From positions 124,001 to 188,000 of the forward strand of contig CP099421.1 in the NCBI GenBank assembly GCA_024114885.1: a stretch of 64,000 nt of DNA, given 5' to 3'. The notes beneath the pieces are model-generated. The model ran no database searches. It had not been told where the DNA came from and saw only the letters and a program-made list of their open reading frames with translations. Within the stretch, counting starts at the first letter, position 1; every line of letters starts with the position of its first letter. The stretch is from Septoria linicola (lineage: Eukaryota; Ascomycota; Dothideomycetes; Mycosphaerellales; Mycosphaerellaceae). This document shows, piece by piece, positions 34,806 to 47,335 of the stretch. Position numbers and translations under genes: made by a program.

Positions 34806-37800
34806 TTATCTTTTGCACATCTCTTATATAAGGTAGAGCTGCCTTATAAACTCCTAAAACTATAGTCTATTCTTTAGCTTAGTAAGACTATCTACTACTA
34901 TCTCTTTTATATTTATATATTCTATAGAGATAAGTCTGTTCTACTAGAGCTTTCTTATAGCATTATATAAGATATTAATATGTTTAGACTTATTATAAAC
35001 ATATAAGTCCTTAACTAGAGTAAGGGCAGCTTGGTTATTACCTTTTAGCTAAATTAGCCTAATTCTAGTAATAGTTTCCTAGTTACTAAGGATCCTTAGT
35101 TAGTAAGAACATTCTCCTACTAACTCTAGGCATCCAAGCTCTCTTAAAAGAGCACTAAGGAACTATAACTATTTTGTATATACTCCTATAGCTATATATT
35201 TAGCTTCTATTATAGATGTAGCTACAGATTTCTACTTCTTACTTATCTAGGAGATTAGTGTACTATAAAGGAAGAAGACATATCTAAGGATTAAGACTCT
35301 ATTAGTCTTGTCTATTGTATAGTTAGAGTCTATATATCTAGTAAGGCAGCCTTGACTATTCCTTAAGTATCTTAGACTAAGGTCTAGGTTTAATCTTAGG
35401 TATCTAGTTAGCTTCTTTAGAGCCTTTATATATCCTACTATTAGATTACTAATATAGGAGCTTAATCTTCTAAGAGCAAATAAAATGTCTAGTCTTATAA
35501 TAGTTGCAAGCTATATCTATATTCTAATAATAGATTAGTACTCCTATTTGTTACACCTTTCATTATTTAGTCTAGTAGGCTTTAGACTTTTATAGCTGTC
35601 TATTAGTAAAAGAGTTAGTAATACAGTCTCTTAACCTATTCCTATCTTAGCTAGGTTCTCTTAGATATAGTGCTTCTAGTTAAGTTTTAGCTAGCCTTGC
35701 TGTCTGTTTCTTGTTAGTCTTATTCTAAGAATCTTGTCTAGTTCTCTAAGATCTTTGATCTTAAAGACCTTACTAAGTTAGTCTTTAAACTAGAGGACAT
35801 CTTCTAGTCTCTCTATAGTAATAGGTATGTTATTAATATAGATTAGGATTATTAGGTCTTTCCTTTTCTTATAGATTAGAAGACATAGGTCCACTTCTAA
35901 TTATCTAAATCCTATTCCTTTTAGCTTTAATATATATAGCTGATTCTAGTCTCTTGTAGCTTGCTTTAGCCTATAGAGACTCCTTAGAACTTGTAAGACT
36001 ATACTAGTTAGTAGGTTAACACCTAGTAGTAGGATTATATAGATGTCCTTATATAGGGTGCTCTCTATAAATACATTGTTTATATCTACTTAGTATAGAA
36101 CCAGGTCCTTCTTATAGACTACAGCTATAAATCCTCTTAGAGTATTCTACCTAACTATAGGGGCAAAAGTTTCTATATAGTCTACTCTATACTTTTAGGA
36201 GAACCCTCTTATAACTAGTCTTGCCTTGAACTTTTTAATAGCTCTACTAAGCTTTCTCTTAACATTAAAGACCTATCTTGAGGTGACTAGGTTAGCCCCT
36301 TTTAGTAGGACTACTATAGTCTAGATGTTGTTACTTATAAGTATATCTAGCTTTTTCTAAATAGCTTCTTGCTAGAGATAACCCTACTTAGGATTACTTA
36401 CTACTTTCTTATAGTTCCTTAGGATTAGAACCTTCTATTTATATATTCCTGCTTCTTTAGTAGCTAAGAATATAATCTCTTTAACTTCCTCTAAGAATTC
36501 TAGGTCTTATAGGATACCTAGGTTAATAGAGCTTATAGCTAAGAAGAAAGCCTAATACTCTAGGAGTATTTCCTTATCTAGCTGACTATTCTAATCTAGC
36601 TTAAGCCTAATTAGCTTTAGCTTCTAGTTAAATCTATTAAGTTCTTAGGATACTTTCCTCTTTCTAAGGGTTTGCTTTAGGGCTGTCTGCTCCTAATCTA
36701 CCTCTATAGTTTCTTAGGCAGAATTCTTAGATTCTTTCTTAACTTTCTCTTAGTCTAGGAATTTTCTATACTCTCCTATATCTTCTAGTAGAGGTAGAAG
36801 TTATATAAAGAGTTTCTTTCCTTCCTAAACCTATACTAATAGCTAAGGGGGAGGAGGCTTCTACTAGCCTAGACTAGGAGTACCTAGGGTACTCCTACTA
36901 GCTTATAGAGTAGGCTAGCTAATAGTTCTTAGCCTTCTAATAGGTCTTCTTTCTAGAGCTGAACTAGGGAGATTCTTGATCTTAATATTTAAGTCCAATT
37001 CTCTACCTAGCTTATCTTTAAAGAAGATTGTATTAGTATGCTGCTTAATAGCCTTTATGTCTAGCTCCTAGAACTTCTATGCCTTTACTATATTATTATA
37101 GTATCTAACAAACATAGCATCCTTTCCTCTATTTATTAGTTTGTTACTCCTTACCTACTAAGGCTATACTCTTATATCTATATATACTACAGCTCTATAT
37201 CCCTATACCTTAAGGTAGGAGACTATTAGTTTGATCCTATTAAAAGCTTTATTAGGTAAGAGCTTGAATCCCTTAATATTAGGTCTATTTAGAAGCTTGT
37301 TCCTTATATATACCTATGCTTTAAGGGCTTCTAGTTAAAACTTAATAGGTATCTTGCTTTCTTTAAGCATTGCTCTAATAGAGGCCTCTAATGTTTAGAT
37401 AGACCTCTTAACTACTCTATTCTAGAGTGAATTGTAGGCCTTAGTTAGCTTAAGGGTAATTCTAAAGTCCTTCTCCTACTATTTAATTAAAGTAGTGATC
37501 TCTCTAGTATTATTAGCCCTCACAGACTTAAGGAGTACTACTAACTACCTTTCTACCTTAATCCTCTAGTTCTAAAGAGCAGTTAGTATATCTGATCTAG
37601 CCTTAAGTAGAAATACCTATTTCTTTCTTAAGAAGTTGTTAATAATCTTAAGCTACTATATAAAACCTTTTACTAATAATAGTAATAGTCTATAGATATC
37701 TACTAATATAAGGGCTAATCTTTTAGGTCTTCTCTTAATAGACTTGCCTAGGTGTTTCTTTATCTTGCCTATTATATAGATCCTATACTTATACTCTTCC

Positions 37801-39824
37801 TAGTTAGGAATTAGAATTCTTTCCTTTAGGTTAGTAACTTTGTAAAGGTTTGAGAGTAACCCTCTTCCAAAGTATGTAAATCTTCTATACTATAGCTCCT
37901 ACTATTTTAGATCCTTCTCTAATAGGGTAGTATAGGCATTGTTAACCTCTATAGGATTATATAGTAAGTAATATAACTTTTCCTATAGGAGAGGTAATAT
38001 CTTACTAACAAATAGAACACCTCTAACTAGCTTAGTCTTTATAACTGTTTAGCTATCTAGGGAGGTAAGAGTGAAATCAGGCTTCTAGACTCCAAATTAC
38101 TTACTAAACTAATCCTATAACATAAGATTTACTCTAAGATTAGGAACAAATAGTACCCTATCAAGTAGAACTTCTCCTCCTAAGATTCCCTTTATCTATA
38201 CTAGTCTAGAGTAGGTTGTATAGAGGTATCCTCCTCCTACCTTGATCTACACTTTCTTCCTTAGTAGCTTTACTAATCTAAAGAAGGACAGTTAGTTAGT
38301 TATATAGGATAAGGTATAGGAATCTAAGAGCTATTCTTAGGGTAACAACTTGCCTTTAGCCTTAATTATAGAATAGGCCAACTTATCTTAGTTATTATCT
38401 TCTAATAGGGAATTATTATTGCTTCTAGAACTAGAGTAAGTTCTAGAATCAGAACTAGAACTAGACTCCTAGGCTAAAAATCCTTTCTTTAGAAGCTTTC
38501 TAGACTTTTCTATCCTTTAAAGCTGCTTGCCTATTTTCTAGATAACCTTCTTTAGCTTATTATATAATAATAACTTATAGACAGCTTTCTTAATATATCT
38601 AGTATTCCTTAGTAAAGAGGATCTTCTAACCCTCCCTCTAAGGAATAATCCCTAAGGGTCCTTCTAGTTCTTAGTACTATTTCTCTACTAGGACAGTTTC
38701 TTAGTAGTAGGGAGGTTAGGACAATCCTTTAACTAGTGCTTCCCTTTCTTATAGAGCTAGTACATTAGTAGGGACTTTCCTTAGTAGGGCTACCTAGAAT
38801 AGAATACAGCTAGACCTGTGTCTATCTTGTCTAGATTATCTCTTGCCTCTTAGGACTTAAGTAGAAGGAGAACAGTGTCTATATCTAAGGATAGTTAGGT
38901 TATAATAGTATCCTTAGCTACTTAGTATAATATAGGTAGGGACTATAGGAGATGTTTTAGCCTTTTCTCTTAGCTCTAGTAGTAGGCTTCCTAAGGATTA
39001 ATCTTAGTAATCCTCTTACCTAGGCCTCTAAGGTATCTCTATACTTCCCTAATTGTCTTATTAGGTAATATCCTAAATATAACAAACTACTTAATTAGAC
39101 CTATAGTATAGGACTTTAGGACTCTGTTATACTTGTTCTAGAGAATTACCTATATCTTAGCTACTAGTATAGTAATACACTATGTCTCTAGCTTTATCTT
39201 ATTATCTTTACTAATACTATATCTAATACTAAACCTGCATACTGCATTGTCTTTTAAGAAGTGTTGATTCTAAGTAACATGTATCTAAAGACTAGTGTCC
39301 TACTGAACTATATATAGGTTCCCTCTAACAATTAGTTAGCTAATTACCTAGAACTAGTCCTTTCCTTCTAGCTTGTCTATCTGTAGCTTGAACTATCTCT
39401 TCTAGTTAGTTCTGTCTAGGATTAGAATCCTTTAGCTCTTCTTGTCCTCTTAGTCTATTATAGAAATAGGTAAATAGAATAAATAATTAGTAGAATGCTT
39501 TAGACTAGCTAAGGATTCTAGAGAAGGGTAATTTCTTATAGTAGGGAGACTAGCTCTAAGGGATAGAGATTCCTCGTATTTAGGAAATTACTAAGACTCA
39601 GATCTTTCTCTCTTAGCAGAGTTTCTATTACTAGGTAGTAGGAAGACCAAGTAGCCTCTTCTAACTCTAGTAATACTAGGTGCAATAGTAGAGAACTAGG
39701 CAGGTATTAATAAAGTAGAAATATACTACTGTCTTATAGAGATCTTTACTAACTTGTATGCTACTAGGTGCAAACTAGCTTCGTTAGTAATATAGTTAGG
39801 GAAACTTCTAGGCCCTAAATGTTT
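34806..39824 (-). pseudogene. Gag-pol polyprotein of copia-2
   Basis: This is the mirror copy of the copia-1 polyprotein. Its stop is at 34806-34808. RNase H, RT (palm box near 35,840 encoding Ile-Asn-Asn in place of Val-Asp-Asp), integrase, protease and Gag follow in order on the minus strand. The zinc knuckle lies near 38,722-38,768. The frame is interrupted only by TAG/TAA from RIP. Alignment with copia-1 shows transitions almost exclusively, in both directions, so each copy was mutated independently. The exact start is unresolved. Confidence 0.9.
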
Positions 39825-39888
39825 TCTATAAACTGTAAGGGATACAAGTAACCTATACTAACATAGGTTGCTCCTATTTAGTGCATAA

Positions 39889-39904
39889 ACCCGGGCTTAT
39901 AACC
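39889..39904 (-). promoter_or_regulatory. Primer-binding site of copia-2
   Basis: ACCCGGGCTTATAACC is the complement of the copia-1 primer site and abuts the 5' LTR. It has the same half initiator tRNA-Met match with one TG-to-TA change. Confidence 0.65.
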
Positions 39905-40182
39905 TATTAAAAGTAGAGGGCGTTTGTAGATACCATACAATGTTAAGGAGGGTATAGCGTAGTAAAGAAGAATAGGGGATCAATCTTGAACTAACTTATA
40001 TATACAGTGTAGTAGTAATATGCTAGGAACTAAATACAAAGTTGATTGAGTTAGTTATCTAAGAAGAGAAGAGAGAGAAGCAAGATGTACCTCTTACTAA
40101 GCCTCAGGTAGATGCCTTAGGCATCTAGAACTATGCTTAGAAGTCTATATCCAGACTAACTATCTAGGATACATTCTCAACA
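39905..40182 (-). repeat. 5' LTR of copia-2
   Basis: 278 bp in reverse orientation ending CATTCTCAACA at 40182, directly followed by the duplication TCTTA. It retains an intact CA terminus. Confidence 0.95.
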
Positions 40183-40187
40183 TCTTA

Positions 40188-42797
40188 TACGATAAAGAGA
40201 TACTTAGGAACCTTCGTTAATAGTTAAATAAGTATAAAGGCGTCTTCGAAGAGAGCGAGCCTAAAGACTAGGTTTTCTCGGTATAGTAAAAGTAAGATCG
40301 TTTCTATTAGTAGGTAGCGAATATGTTCTCTTATAGCTAGTACTTTTAGCTATAGAGGAGTAAGAAGACTCCTAGCTCGTAGGGCTTAGGCTTTATTAAT
40401 ACGAACTTAGATAGGAGACACTACTAGAATAAGTTTAAGGTAGAGCTCTCGTAAGTTAACGTGTTCAGCTATAAAATAAGAGAAGCGCGCCTAGAGGCAA
40501 GCTATAGACTTAATTAGTACGGATTTATAGTCAAGCTTACTAAAGGAGAGGCCTTTAAAGAACCGACCTATATATTTCCGATAGTAGAGAGATAGCCCTT
40601 AATATTCTATAGACTATTACCTTCTCCTAGAAATCTAAGATCTAATAGACGACCCTCCTCCTCTACGCCTAAGGGCCTATCCTTATCTAGTCCTACTCGA
40701 AACGCTAATTAAGAAGGAGAAGAAGAAGGTAATTTACTTACGACTCTAGAGCCTCGCCTTAGAGATTCCGTATCGCCTAGTACTATATAGAGGCTAAAAG
40801 CTTAGTTAGAGAAGTTAACGCTAAGCTCTACGAAGAAGCCTACGCTCGTCCTTCGTAAAAGTAGGAGGCTTACTAGAATTCGCGCTAGAGAAACTGTTAT
40901 TACCTTGATCGAAACTTCTCCTATACTAAGTACTTTAGGTAATAGCGATCCTATATAAGACTAAGTACTACCTACGACGGAGCTACTACCGGGTCCGTAA
41001 CGCCTATCGCTAATCGTACTAGAAGATAATAGTAGAATTAAGCTAGAGAGCGACTCGGAGCCTAATCTACGCTACTAGGCTTATATAAAGGATAGTATTA
41101 CCTCTGAAGTCTACTACTATATAATCGTTAGTAGAGCTTTTAAAGAAGTCGATAATATCTAAGAGAAGAAGAAGGTAGCTAAGAGCTACGCTTTAATTAA
41201 TGTTCTTCCGTACCTTAGCTAGCCTCTTTATAAAGAATATATAGCTAAGATAGGTAATACTATAGAGTTAAAGCTACTAAAGACGGCTAACGTAACGTAC
41301 GCTCTCTACTAGCGTATTATTTAGATAGGTAGTATAGCCGATCTCTAAGCCCTTATCGCCTAGAATGCTTAAAACTAGACGTAGTTTAAGCTAGAAGCGA
41401 ATACTTTCTTCTCTAAGCCTATAGGACGTACTCGTCGCGGTAAGAAGGGTACTAATACTTAGGAACTAGAGGACGATATTAACGCTCTAATACGTAAGGT
41501 AGGTAGAAGCTACCTCGGACCCTTTTAGTTCTCCGCGACCGAGGTAGACTTGAAGGTTACTTCTAATATCCGTTAGAAGGCTTAGGAGCTCTTAGACTAT
41601 AATAGTAATAAGAGTACCTAGACCGACTATAGCTTCCTCTTTTATTCTCCTTCTACTAGAGGCCTATTTTAGATCCCGGACTCTTTACTCGAAGCTATAT
41701 AGTATGAGTTTATAGTATATCGATAGTATAACACGAGTATTAGTTAGTATAGTTAGTCTCGTAGTATATAGTACTCGCTGTCCTAGTAGCTTCTTCGCTA
41801 GTATCTTCTACTATAGCTATATTAGCTAGTTACTACTCCGTATACGACCGTTAAGTACATAGCCTACCTATCTACTACCTTTTACGTCTTCGACGATAAG
41901 GCAGGTTCTAACTACTCTAATAGCTTCTAGTATATCGCCTTGAACGAGAATATACTACTTAAGGAGAAGGGGCTTAATTAGGTTTAATTTACGATCTCTC
42001 TAGACGATACCGGCGATAGAGGACGACTTTTACTAACCTCGGACACGATTAGTAACGGGCTCTTTAACCCTAAGGAGGCGAAGTAGCTAGCGAGGCGTAT
42101 TATCGCTAATAAGCAAAGCTATAGTACAGGTTTCGTCGAGACTATACCTCTGGTAATTACTAACGAAATAAAAGCTAATCTTAAGCTTAGTTAGAAGAAT
42201 CCTTATACTAATACGGGCTCGCTAGTTATTTCGCACCCCTACCTCCCTTAGTAGTATACTCGTATAGACGAAGAGTATCGTATAATTCCGATAGTGTTTC
42301 TAGCCTACTCTAATAGTCGCACGTTAGATAAGCTACCTAATAGTAATCACGTTAACGTTTCTACGATCTATAGCGTATATCTCTACCGCGAGCGGATACC
42401 CTTTACAGCTTCTAGTACTATATACCCTATACGAGCGATAAAGCCTTTCGCTACAGAGGTACTATTAACTAGCCTAGGCCCGATTTCCGACGCCTTAGTA
42501 GGCCGAGTTCTATAGGCGGATTAGGTAGTAAGTATAGAAATAAAGAAGCTCTTTAGTATAAGTAAGGAGGAGTTTAAGGCCTATATAGCTAAATAGTGGA
42601 CTACGGCTAAAACTTAATTCGATACCGCCTACGCTACGGCTATAGACATTAAGGAGTATATGTTTAGCGAAGCTAGCTTTATAAGCGTAGATAGAGACTT
42701 AGAAGTGTTAGTATCGAAGAAGAGAGAGGCTGTTCCTAAGGAAATCCCTAAGGATATAGTAGAAGAGTAGCGTCTAGCGAATAATAATCGGATCTAA
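40188..42797 (+). pseudogene. ORF3 of A1, third and largest segment
   Basis: The frame carries on from 33882 after copia-2 and one TCTTA copy are removed, giving an ORF3 of about 1,095 codons in total. Further helical sequence (NLRQQLNKYKGVFEESEPK) is followed by a Ser/Pro/Arg-rich middle (about 40,620-40,950). A C-terminal half shares blocks with element C ORF3: EF-x-V/I-Y near 41,706, two stops then L-L/I-R near 41,784, SF-stop-YIAL near 41,922, and QV-rich sequence near 41,972. Bases 42294-42515 are one of the longest stop-free runs in the window. It ends at TAA 42795-42797. No signal peptide, transmembrane segment or catalytic motif is convincing, and the function is unknown. Confidence 0.75.
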
Positions 42798-42958
42798 GAA
42801 AGTGTTTTTAGTAGTTATCGTTAGAAAAGGCAACTATTTGATAGTTCTCTAATTGAAAGTTTAATAGACTTTAATAGAAAAACTAGCTAGTTTTAAGTAA
42901 TTCTAAGTAAGATCCACGAGTAGTTAGGTATCTAGTTAGATACTAAGGAAGGGAGGAT
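42798..42958 (+). promoter_or_regulatory. 3' region of A1 with palindrome half-site and polypurine tract
   Basis: TAGTTATCGTT at 42812-42822 is a half-site of the family-A palindrome. AAGGAAGGGAGGA just before the LTR (about 42945-42957) is the likely polypurine tract priming plus-strand synthesis. The same layout is seen in A2 at 4163-4323. Confidence 0.65.
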
Positions 42959-43237
42959 TAGTAAGGTAAAGGCCTACCTACATACCGTACTTAGCGCTTT
43001 TAGTATAAAAGCAAGGTAGTAGCTCGTTTCTAAGATAGTAATGTTTACTCTACTTGATTAATTCAATGTCCTACGGTCCTAGTATAGGCTCTTAGTCTTA
43101 GGACTACTATTTTGAGCTCGTTACTACTAGTTAATCAACGTATTACAAGACTATTACTCTCTAAACAGGTCTTGTTCTATAGCGACTACTCTTATACCTG
43201 CCTAGGGGGTTAGTATTAGGGTAGTTGTTATCTATTA
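42959..43237 (+). repeat. 3' LTR of A1
   Basis: 279 bp, starting TAGTAAGGTA and ending ATCTATTA, followed by the duplication CTAT (43238-43241) and then ORF3 of element C. Confidence 0.92.
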
Positions 43238-43241
43238 CTAT

Positions 43242-45593
43242 ATAGACAGCGCTACTATAAACAAGCTTAATATAAACGCTACTACGTACCTACTCGCTAA
43301 GGCTATCCTTTAGCGCCTCCTTAACCTAGCTAATAATCGCTTAAAGGAATACTACCTTATTAACTTAGATTTCGTTAAGCTAAAGAGTATAGAAGGATAT
43401 AAGGAGGTTTAGTAGATTAATACCTTAGGTAATAAGGTAAAGTAGTTAATAAAGGAGCGTAATCTATAGTTTAAGGATAGGATTATCTAGCTTATCGAGA
43501 TACTCCTACTAGCCGTAGATAGGCTCTTAGGTAGAGAGAGAGCCTCTTCTTTAGTAGTAGTATTACCTCGAGTTACGAGAGTAGCCGCTAAGATCTAAGA
43601 AGACGCCGAGAAAGCTACTACCGCTCTCGTAGGTCCGTCTAGCCCTAGGAGCCTAACTAGAAATTAGCGCTACTTAACTATAGGAAGCGGCGCGTCTACT
43701 CCTATACCTATTAGAAGCTACTAAACCTCTAGCGTTAACTCGCGCCTAAGTAAGGTTAGCGACCTAGGCCTATCTTCTCTACTTAGTAGTAGCTCTTACC
43801 CCTATAACCGCTACGATATTAGATAAAACTAACCGCTCTACGCCGCTATTAATACCTAGGGCTTAAAGGTATAGGTCTTCGAAGCGCCTATTACTATAAA
43901 GGTTAAAGAGCATAGTTTAAAGGACGTTAACCTAAACAAGTATAGTCTCTACTTCTAGTACCTACGAAATACTACTAGAGAGGCGTTCAGCCTTAAGAAT
44001 AGTAAGGTCGACTAACCGACGCTGTTTCGGAGATTTAGACTCTACGTACGTACCTAGGACTTAGTTAAACTCTAGGTAGAGTACCTAAATTAGTTTTTAG
44101 CGTAACGCTAAGCGGCCTACCCTAGCGATACTCTAAGTACCCTACGTTACGTAGCTACTAAAGGAACGAGATTTAATAACCTACCTAGATACTTTACCTA
44201 TACTAATCTAGTTACCTATATTACGGATAAGAGTAAGCTACTAAAGCTAGTACTAGAGGCATACTTTAGAGAAGGCACGGTTACGTACGACTTGTTTAGT
44301 TAGCTAGAGCCGGTTAAGGACCTAATTAGTAAGGAGTTTACTATATACGACTAGTACCTACGTGAGATTAGTAGTAATCGTAATATAGGCTAGTATAGGA
44401 ACATGTTCTATAGCAGTATTTAGTAGTTAATTCGCTAGGACCCTATATACTAGATAATATATATCTACTACCGACTAGATTACGCTACGAACCTAGTTTC
44501 CTACCCGTACTATACTAAGTATATCTACCTACTAACTAAGAGTAGGTCCGATTAGTCTTATAAGGGTTTCTAGTATATCGACCTTAGTATTATAGACATA
44601 GCTAGAGGCTATAGTATATCGCAAGTTTAAGGTATAGTTTCTTTTATAAATAAGACCTATACTAATTATACTAAATTAGTTAAAGGTCTATACTACTAAC
44701 GAGTTTTTATAGTATAGGTAGAGAGACTAGGAGATAGAGGATTACTTAGTAAGGGCTTCGTAGAGGATATTAAGGAGTAGTACGTATAGAAGGAAGATAT
44801 TAACCTACTAAGTCCTACTTAGGAATATACTAGAGGATAGTCTATAGTACTAGTAAAGTAAAGAGAGGCTAGGGTATCGTCCTCTATACTACTATATAGC
44901 TCTAAGGAAAATAAGGTCGATAAGTAGATAACTATCCTACCTTAGTTTTATAAGGTAGACCTAGATACTAACTACCTCGAGATTAGAGAAGCTTCTAGTA
45001 CGTACTCTTAGCTACGAGACGCTTACCGCGACCTTATACCTAGGTATACCTCGCTATCTAGCTACTCTAACCGCTATAGAGTAATCCTCTACTACTTCCC
45101 TACTTCGGATAAGTTAATACTAGCTATATATCTCGGTTAGGCCCTTATAGGTATACGATACTAGGACGATCCTATAGTAGTCTTCGATACTATAGGCTAG
45201 ATTACCTACTATACTAACGTATTCTATACCTATTTAGAGGCCTACTATAAGACTACGCTAGGTAACTATCGCGTCCTTATAGCCTATATTAAAGACCTAG
45301 AGACTATAATATTCCTAGAGACTAGCTTCTACGCTAATAATAAGGATTTTACGAAGCGCCTAGTAGCTAACTTCTCTACCGTTACCGATATAGGAGAGCT
45401 CTTCGAGTAGGCCGATAATAACTAGGCGGCTAGGCGTAGATTCTATCTAGCCCCTAGGGGCCTAATAGAGTAGCGCGAGGACTAGTAAGGTATAGGGATA
45501 TAGAGGTATAGAGAGGAGTTTAGGAGGGACGATAACTTGTTTCTATAATACTCTATACTATTATTTGTAATATCTCTAGCGAGACTTCTATAA
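43242..45593 (+). pseudogene. ORF3 of C, main part
   Basis: Joined to 17054-17488, this gives 929 codons. It opens with further helical sequence (LGNKVKQLIKERNLQFKDRI near 43,428), then a Ser/Pro/Arg-rich linker (about 43,600-43,800), then a globular-looking C-terminal half. Blocks in common with family A ORF3 are EFTIY near 44,334, two stops then LIR near 44,420, GF-stop-YIDL near 44,569, and ISQV near 44,618, in the same order and spacing class. The C-terminus includes IAYIKDLETIIFLETSF near 45,282. The frame ends at TAA 45591-45593, beside the polypurine tract; an earlier TAA at 45546 may be a RIP product. Function is unknown. Confidence 0.75.
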
Positions 45594-45602
45594 AAGGAAG
45601 GA
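45591..45602 (+). promoter_or_regulatory. Polypurine tract of C
   Basis: TAAAAGGAAGGA directly precedes the 3' LTR and overlaps the ORF3 stop codon. It is the expected primer for plus-strand DNA synthesis. Confidence 0.75.
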
Positions 45603-46044
45603 TATAACGTAGTAGGCGTCCCTATACCTAGTAGGCGGGCCTATAGTAGCTACTACTGCCTAGGCGTATAAGAGCGATTTTCGAGCTTACTATAGAGGTT
45701 AGGGACTATTATCCTTTATACTACTACTATTAAGGTTAGGAGGGACTACTTAGGTTACTACTTAGTAATTATATAATGTAGTATTGTTTAATAACTTGTT
45801 CTACTTCCTACCTATCCTCTACTAGCGCCGCTACTACGTAATCCTAATAGGCTTATAGTCTATACTATCTACTATAGCTACTAACGTATACCTCCGCGAC
45901 GACGCGCTATAGGCACGCCGCTAACCTGCCTACTACACCTACTACTAACTACTACGTAGGGCTATCGCCCGACTCCGGCCCTACGACCTATATATAGACT
46001 TATATACTACTACTCCTAGGTTAGTTATAGGTTTACGTACTATA
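45603..46044 (+). repeat. 3' LTR of C
   Basis: 442 bp, matching 9010-9454 apart from transitions and one missing trinucleotide. It starts TATAACGTAG and ends GTACTATA, followed by the duplication GTAG and the resumed A2 pol. Confidence 0.9.
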
Positions 46045-47335
46045 GTAGAGTAATATTAGGATTAATTTAGCCTAAATACGTAAAGTCCTATATAAAGGCA
46101 GCTTCTCGATTCCTTAGTATATAGTATAGTAAATCTAGCTCCTTTAGTAGTAGTTCTATACTAGGTTTGAACTTTATAAGCCGTTTAGGTATAAGATATA
46201 ATCTAGGCTCGATCGCTAAGAACCTCTTAGTTAAGTACTTACTATTATAAGATCTAGTACTAGGTAGTATAGCCGCTTCCTTCTTAATATAAGTCTGTCG
46301 CTAGTCCTTTAATCTACTAGGGTTTAAGCCGTTAGTTATAGTAATATCCGTATTTACTAGTTTAATCTTATTAGTAACTCGTTTATAAAGAGTATAGGCG
46401 CTAATATAATTATCTAGCTTCTACTACCCTATAGCTTCTTTATTACGAGCTTTCTCTACTACTATATTAATAGCGGCTAAGATAACGTACGTCTCCTCGC
46501 TTAGCTCGTCGTCTACTTTATCGGAAATAACCTCGTTATAGAGTCTAGGTTCTTAGATAGCTAGCTCCGCCTCTCTAAGCTTCCTATAGGTAATTATTAA
46601 GTATTCGCCTCTATAATTTGAACTCTAGCTTAACTAAGACACTAGTATAGTATCTTTAAAACTATACCTAATACCCTAGTATAAGTCTCGCTCGCTAGTA
46701 TAAACTAGTTCGGCTTCGCTAGTAGCTAGTAGAAGCTTCTTAAGTCGACTATTTTAGCTGAATTTAGTAATATTATCTTCGACGGCCGCTACTATAAGAT
46801 AGTTATACTATATTTAAGTCTAGCTATAATTAACTCGTCTTAATAGTTCGAGCTACTATCGTAGAGAGGTGCTTTGTCTAATTAAGTCTACTATAAAATA
46901 ATCTCTAAAGTAGATTACCTTCGTATATAATAACTACTACGTAAGGTAGTTAAAGACTTGATTCTCTAGGAGTTTAGAGCTATTAGTAACTATAAACGAA
47001 TACTAGTACTAATCGCTTATCTATCTATACTACTAGTATAGTTTGAAGTATAGTATAGAAGGTATAACGTAATTATTGTTTAAAAAGGTAACTATAGAAT
47101 GTTCTACTAGCTAACCTTCCTAAGTAGAGTTTTTACCTCTAACTACTAAACCTTATACGGAAAGAGTAGTAGAAGCTTGAAAAGCTTATAATCTCTCTCT
47201 CTACTCCTTACTATTATAAGATCTAGAGTCCTCGATAGTATACCCTATATTCTTTAGCTAATAATTACTAAAAGTTAGAGTTTAGATACCGATTTCTACT
47301 AAATCTAGACGCGATATACGTGTTAGAGCTCTAAC
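46045..47335 (-). pseudogene. A2 pol, N-terminal part
   Basis: This matches A1 from about 21,383 to 22,680: the region between protease and RT, and the beginning of RT. It continues, across element C, at 9009 downward. With C and one GTAG removed, the distance from the protease box to the RT palm box is 2,207 bases, exactly as in A1, so the -1 frame relation is the same in both copies. Confidence 0.8.

Larger units (their letters stand above)
33883..40182 (-). mobile_element. Ty1/copia element copia-2, full length, minus strand
   Basis: This 6,300-bp element has 278-bp LTRs at both ends and a 5-bp duplication TCTTA (33878-33882 and 40183-40187). It has the same family and layout as copia-1 but opposite orientation, and it also lies in ORF3 of A1, 581 bp away. 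The two copies form a large inverted repeat. Confidence 0.95.
17489..43237 (+). mobile_element. Ty3/gypsy element A1, split by two copia elements
   Basis: Direct 279-bp LTRs (17489-17767, 42959-43237) and the duplication CTAT at 17485-17488 and 43238-43241 define it. Subtracting copia-1 and copia-2 with their 5-bp duplications leaves about 13.1 kb. Order: LTR, leader with palindrome, gag-protease ending at TGA, pol in the -1 frame, spacer with a second palindrome, ORF3, polypurine tract, LTR. It is the more complete of the two family-A copies: A2 lacks integrase and the start of ORF3. It interrupts ORF3 of element C. Confidence 0.9.
9010..46044 (+). mobile_element. Ty3/gypsy element C, split by element A1
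   Basis: Two direct LTRs (9010-9454 and 45603-46044) bracket the element, with the 4-bp duplication GTAG at 9006-9009 and 46045-46048. Order inside is 5' LTR, gag-protease, RT-RNaseH-integrase, ORF3, polypurine tract, 3' LTR. ORF3 is interrupted after 17488 by A1 (17489-43237) and resumes at 43242 in the matching reading phase. Without A1 the element is about 11.3 kb, long for a Ty3/gypsy element (commonly 5-8 kb). It landed in the reverse transcriptase gene of A2. Confidence 0.9.

Noticed and set aside
40188..45593. ORF3 as a retroviral-type envelope gene
   Set aside because: The position fits, but no signal peptide, furin-like site or membrane segment could be supported from the RIP-damaged reading, so no envelope function is claimed.
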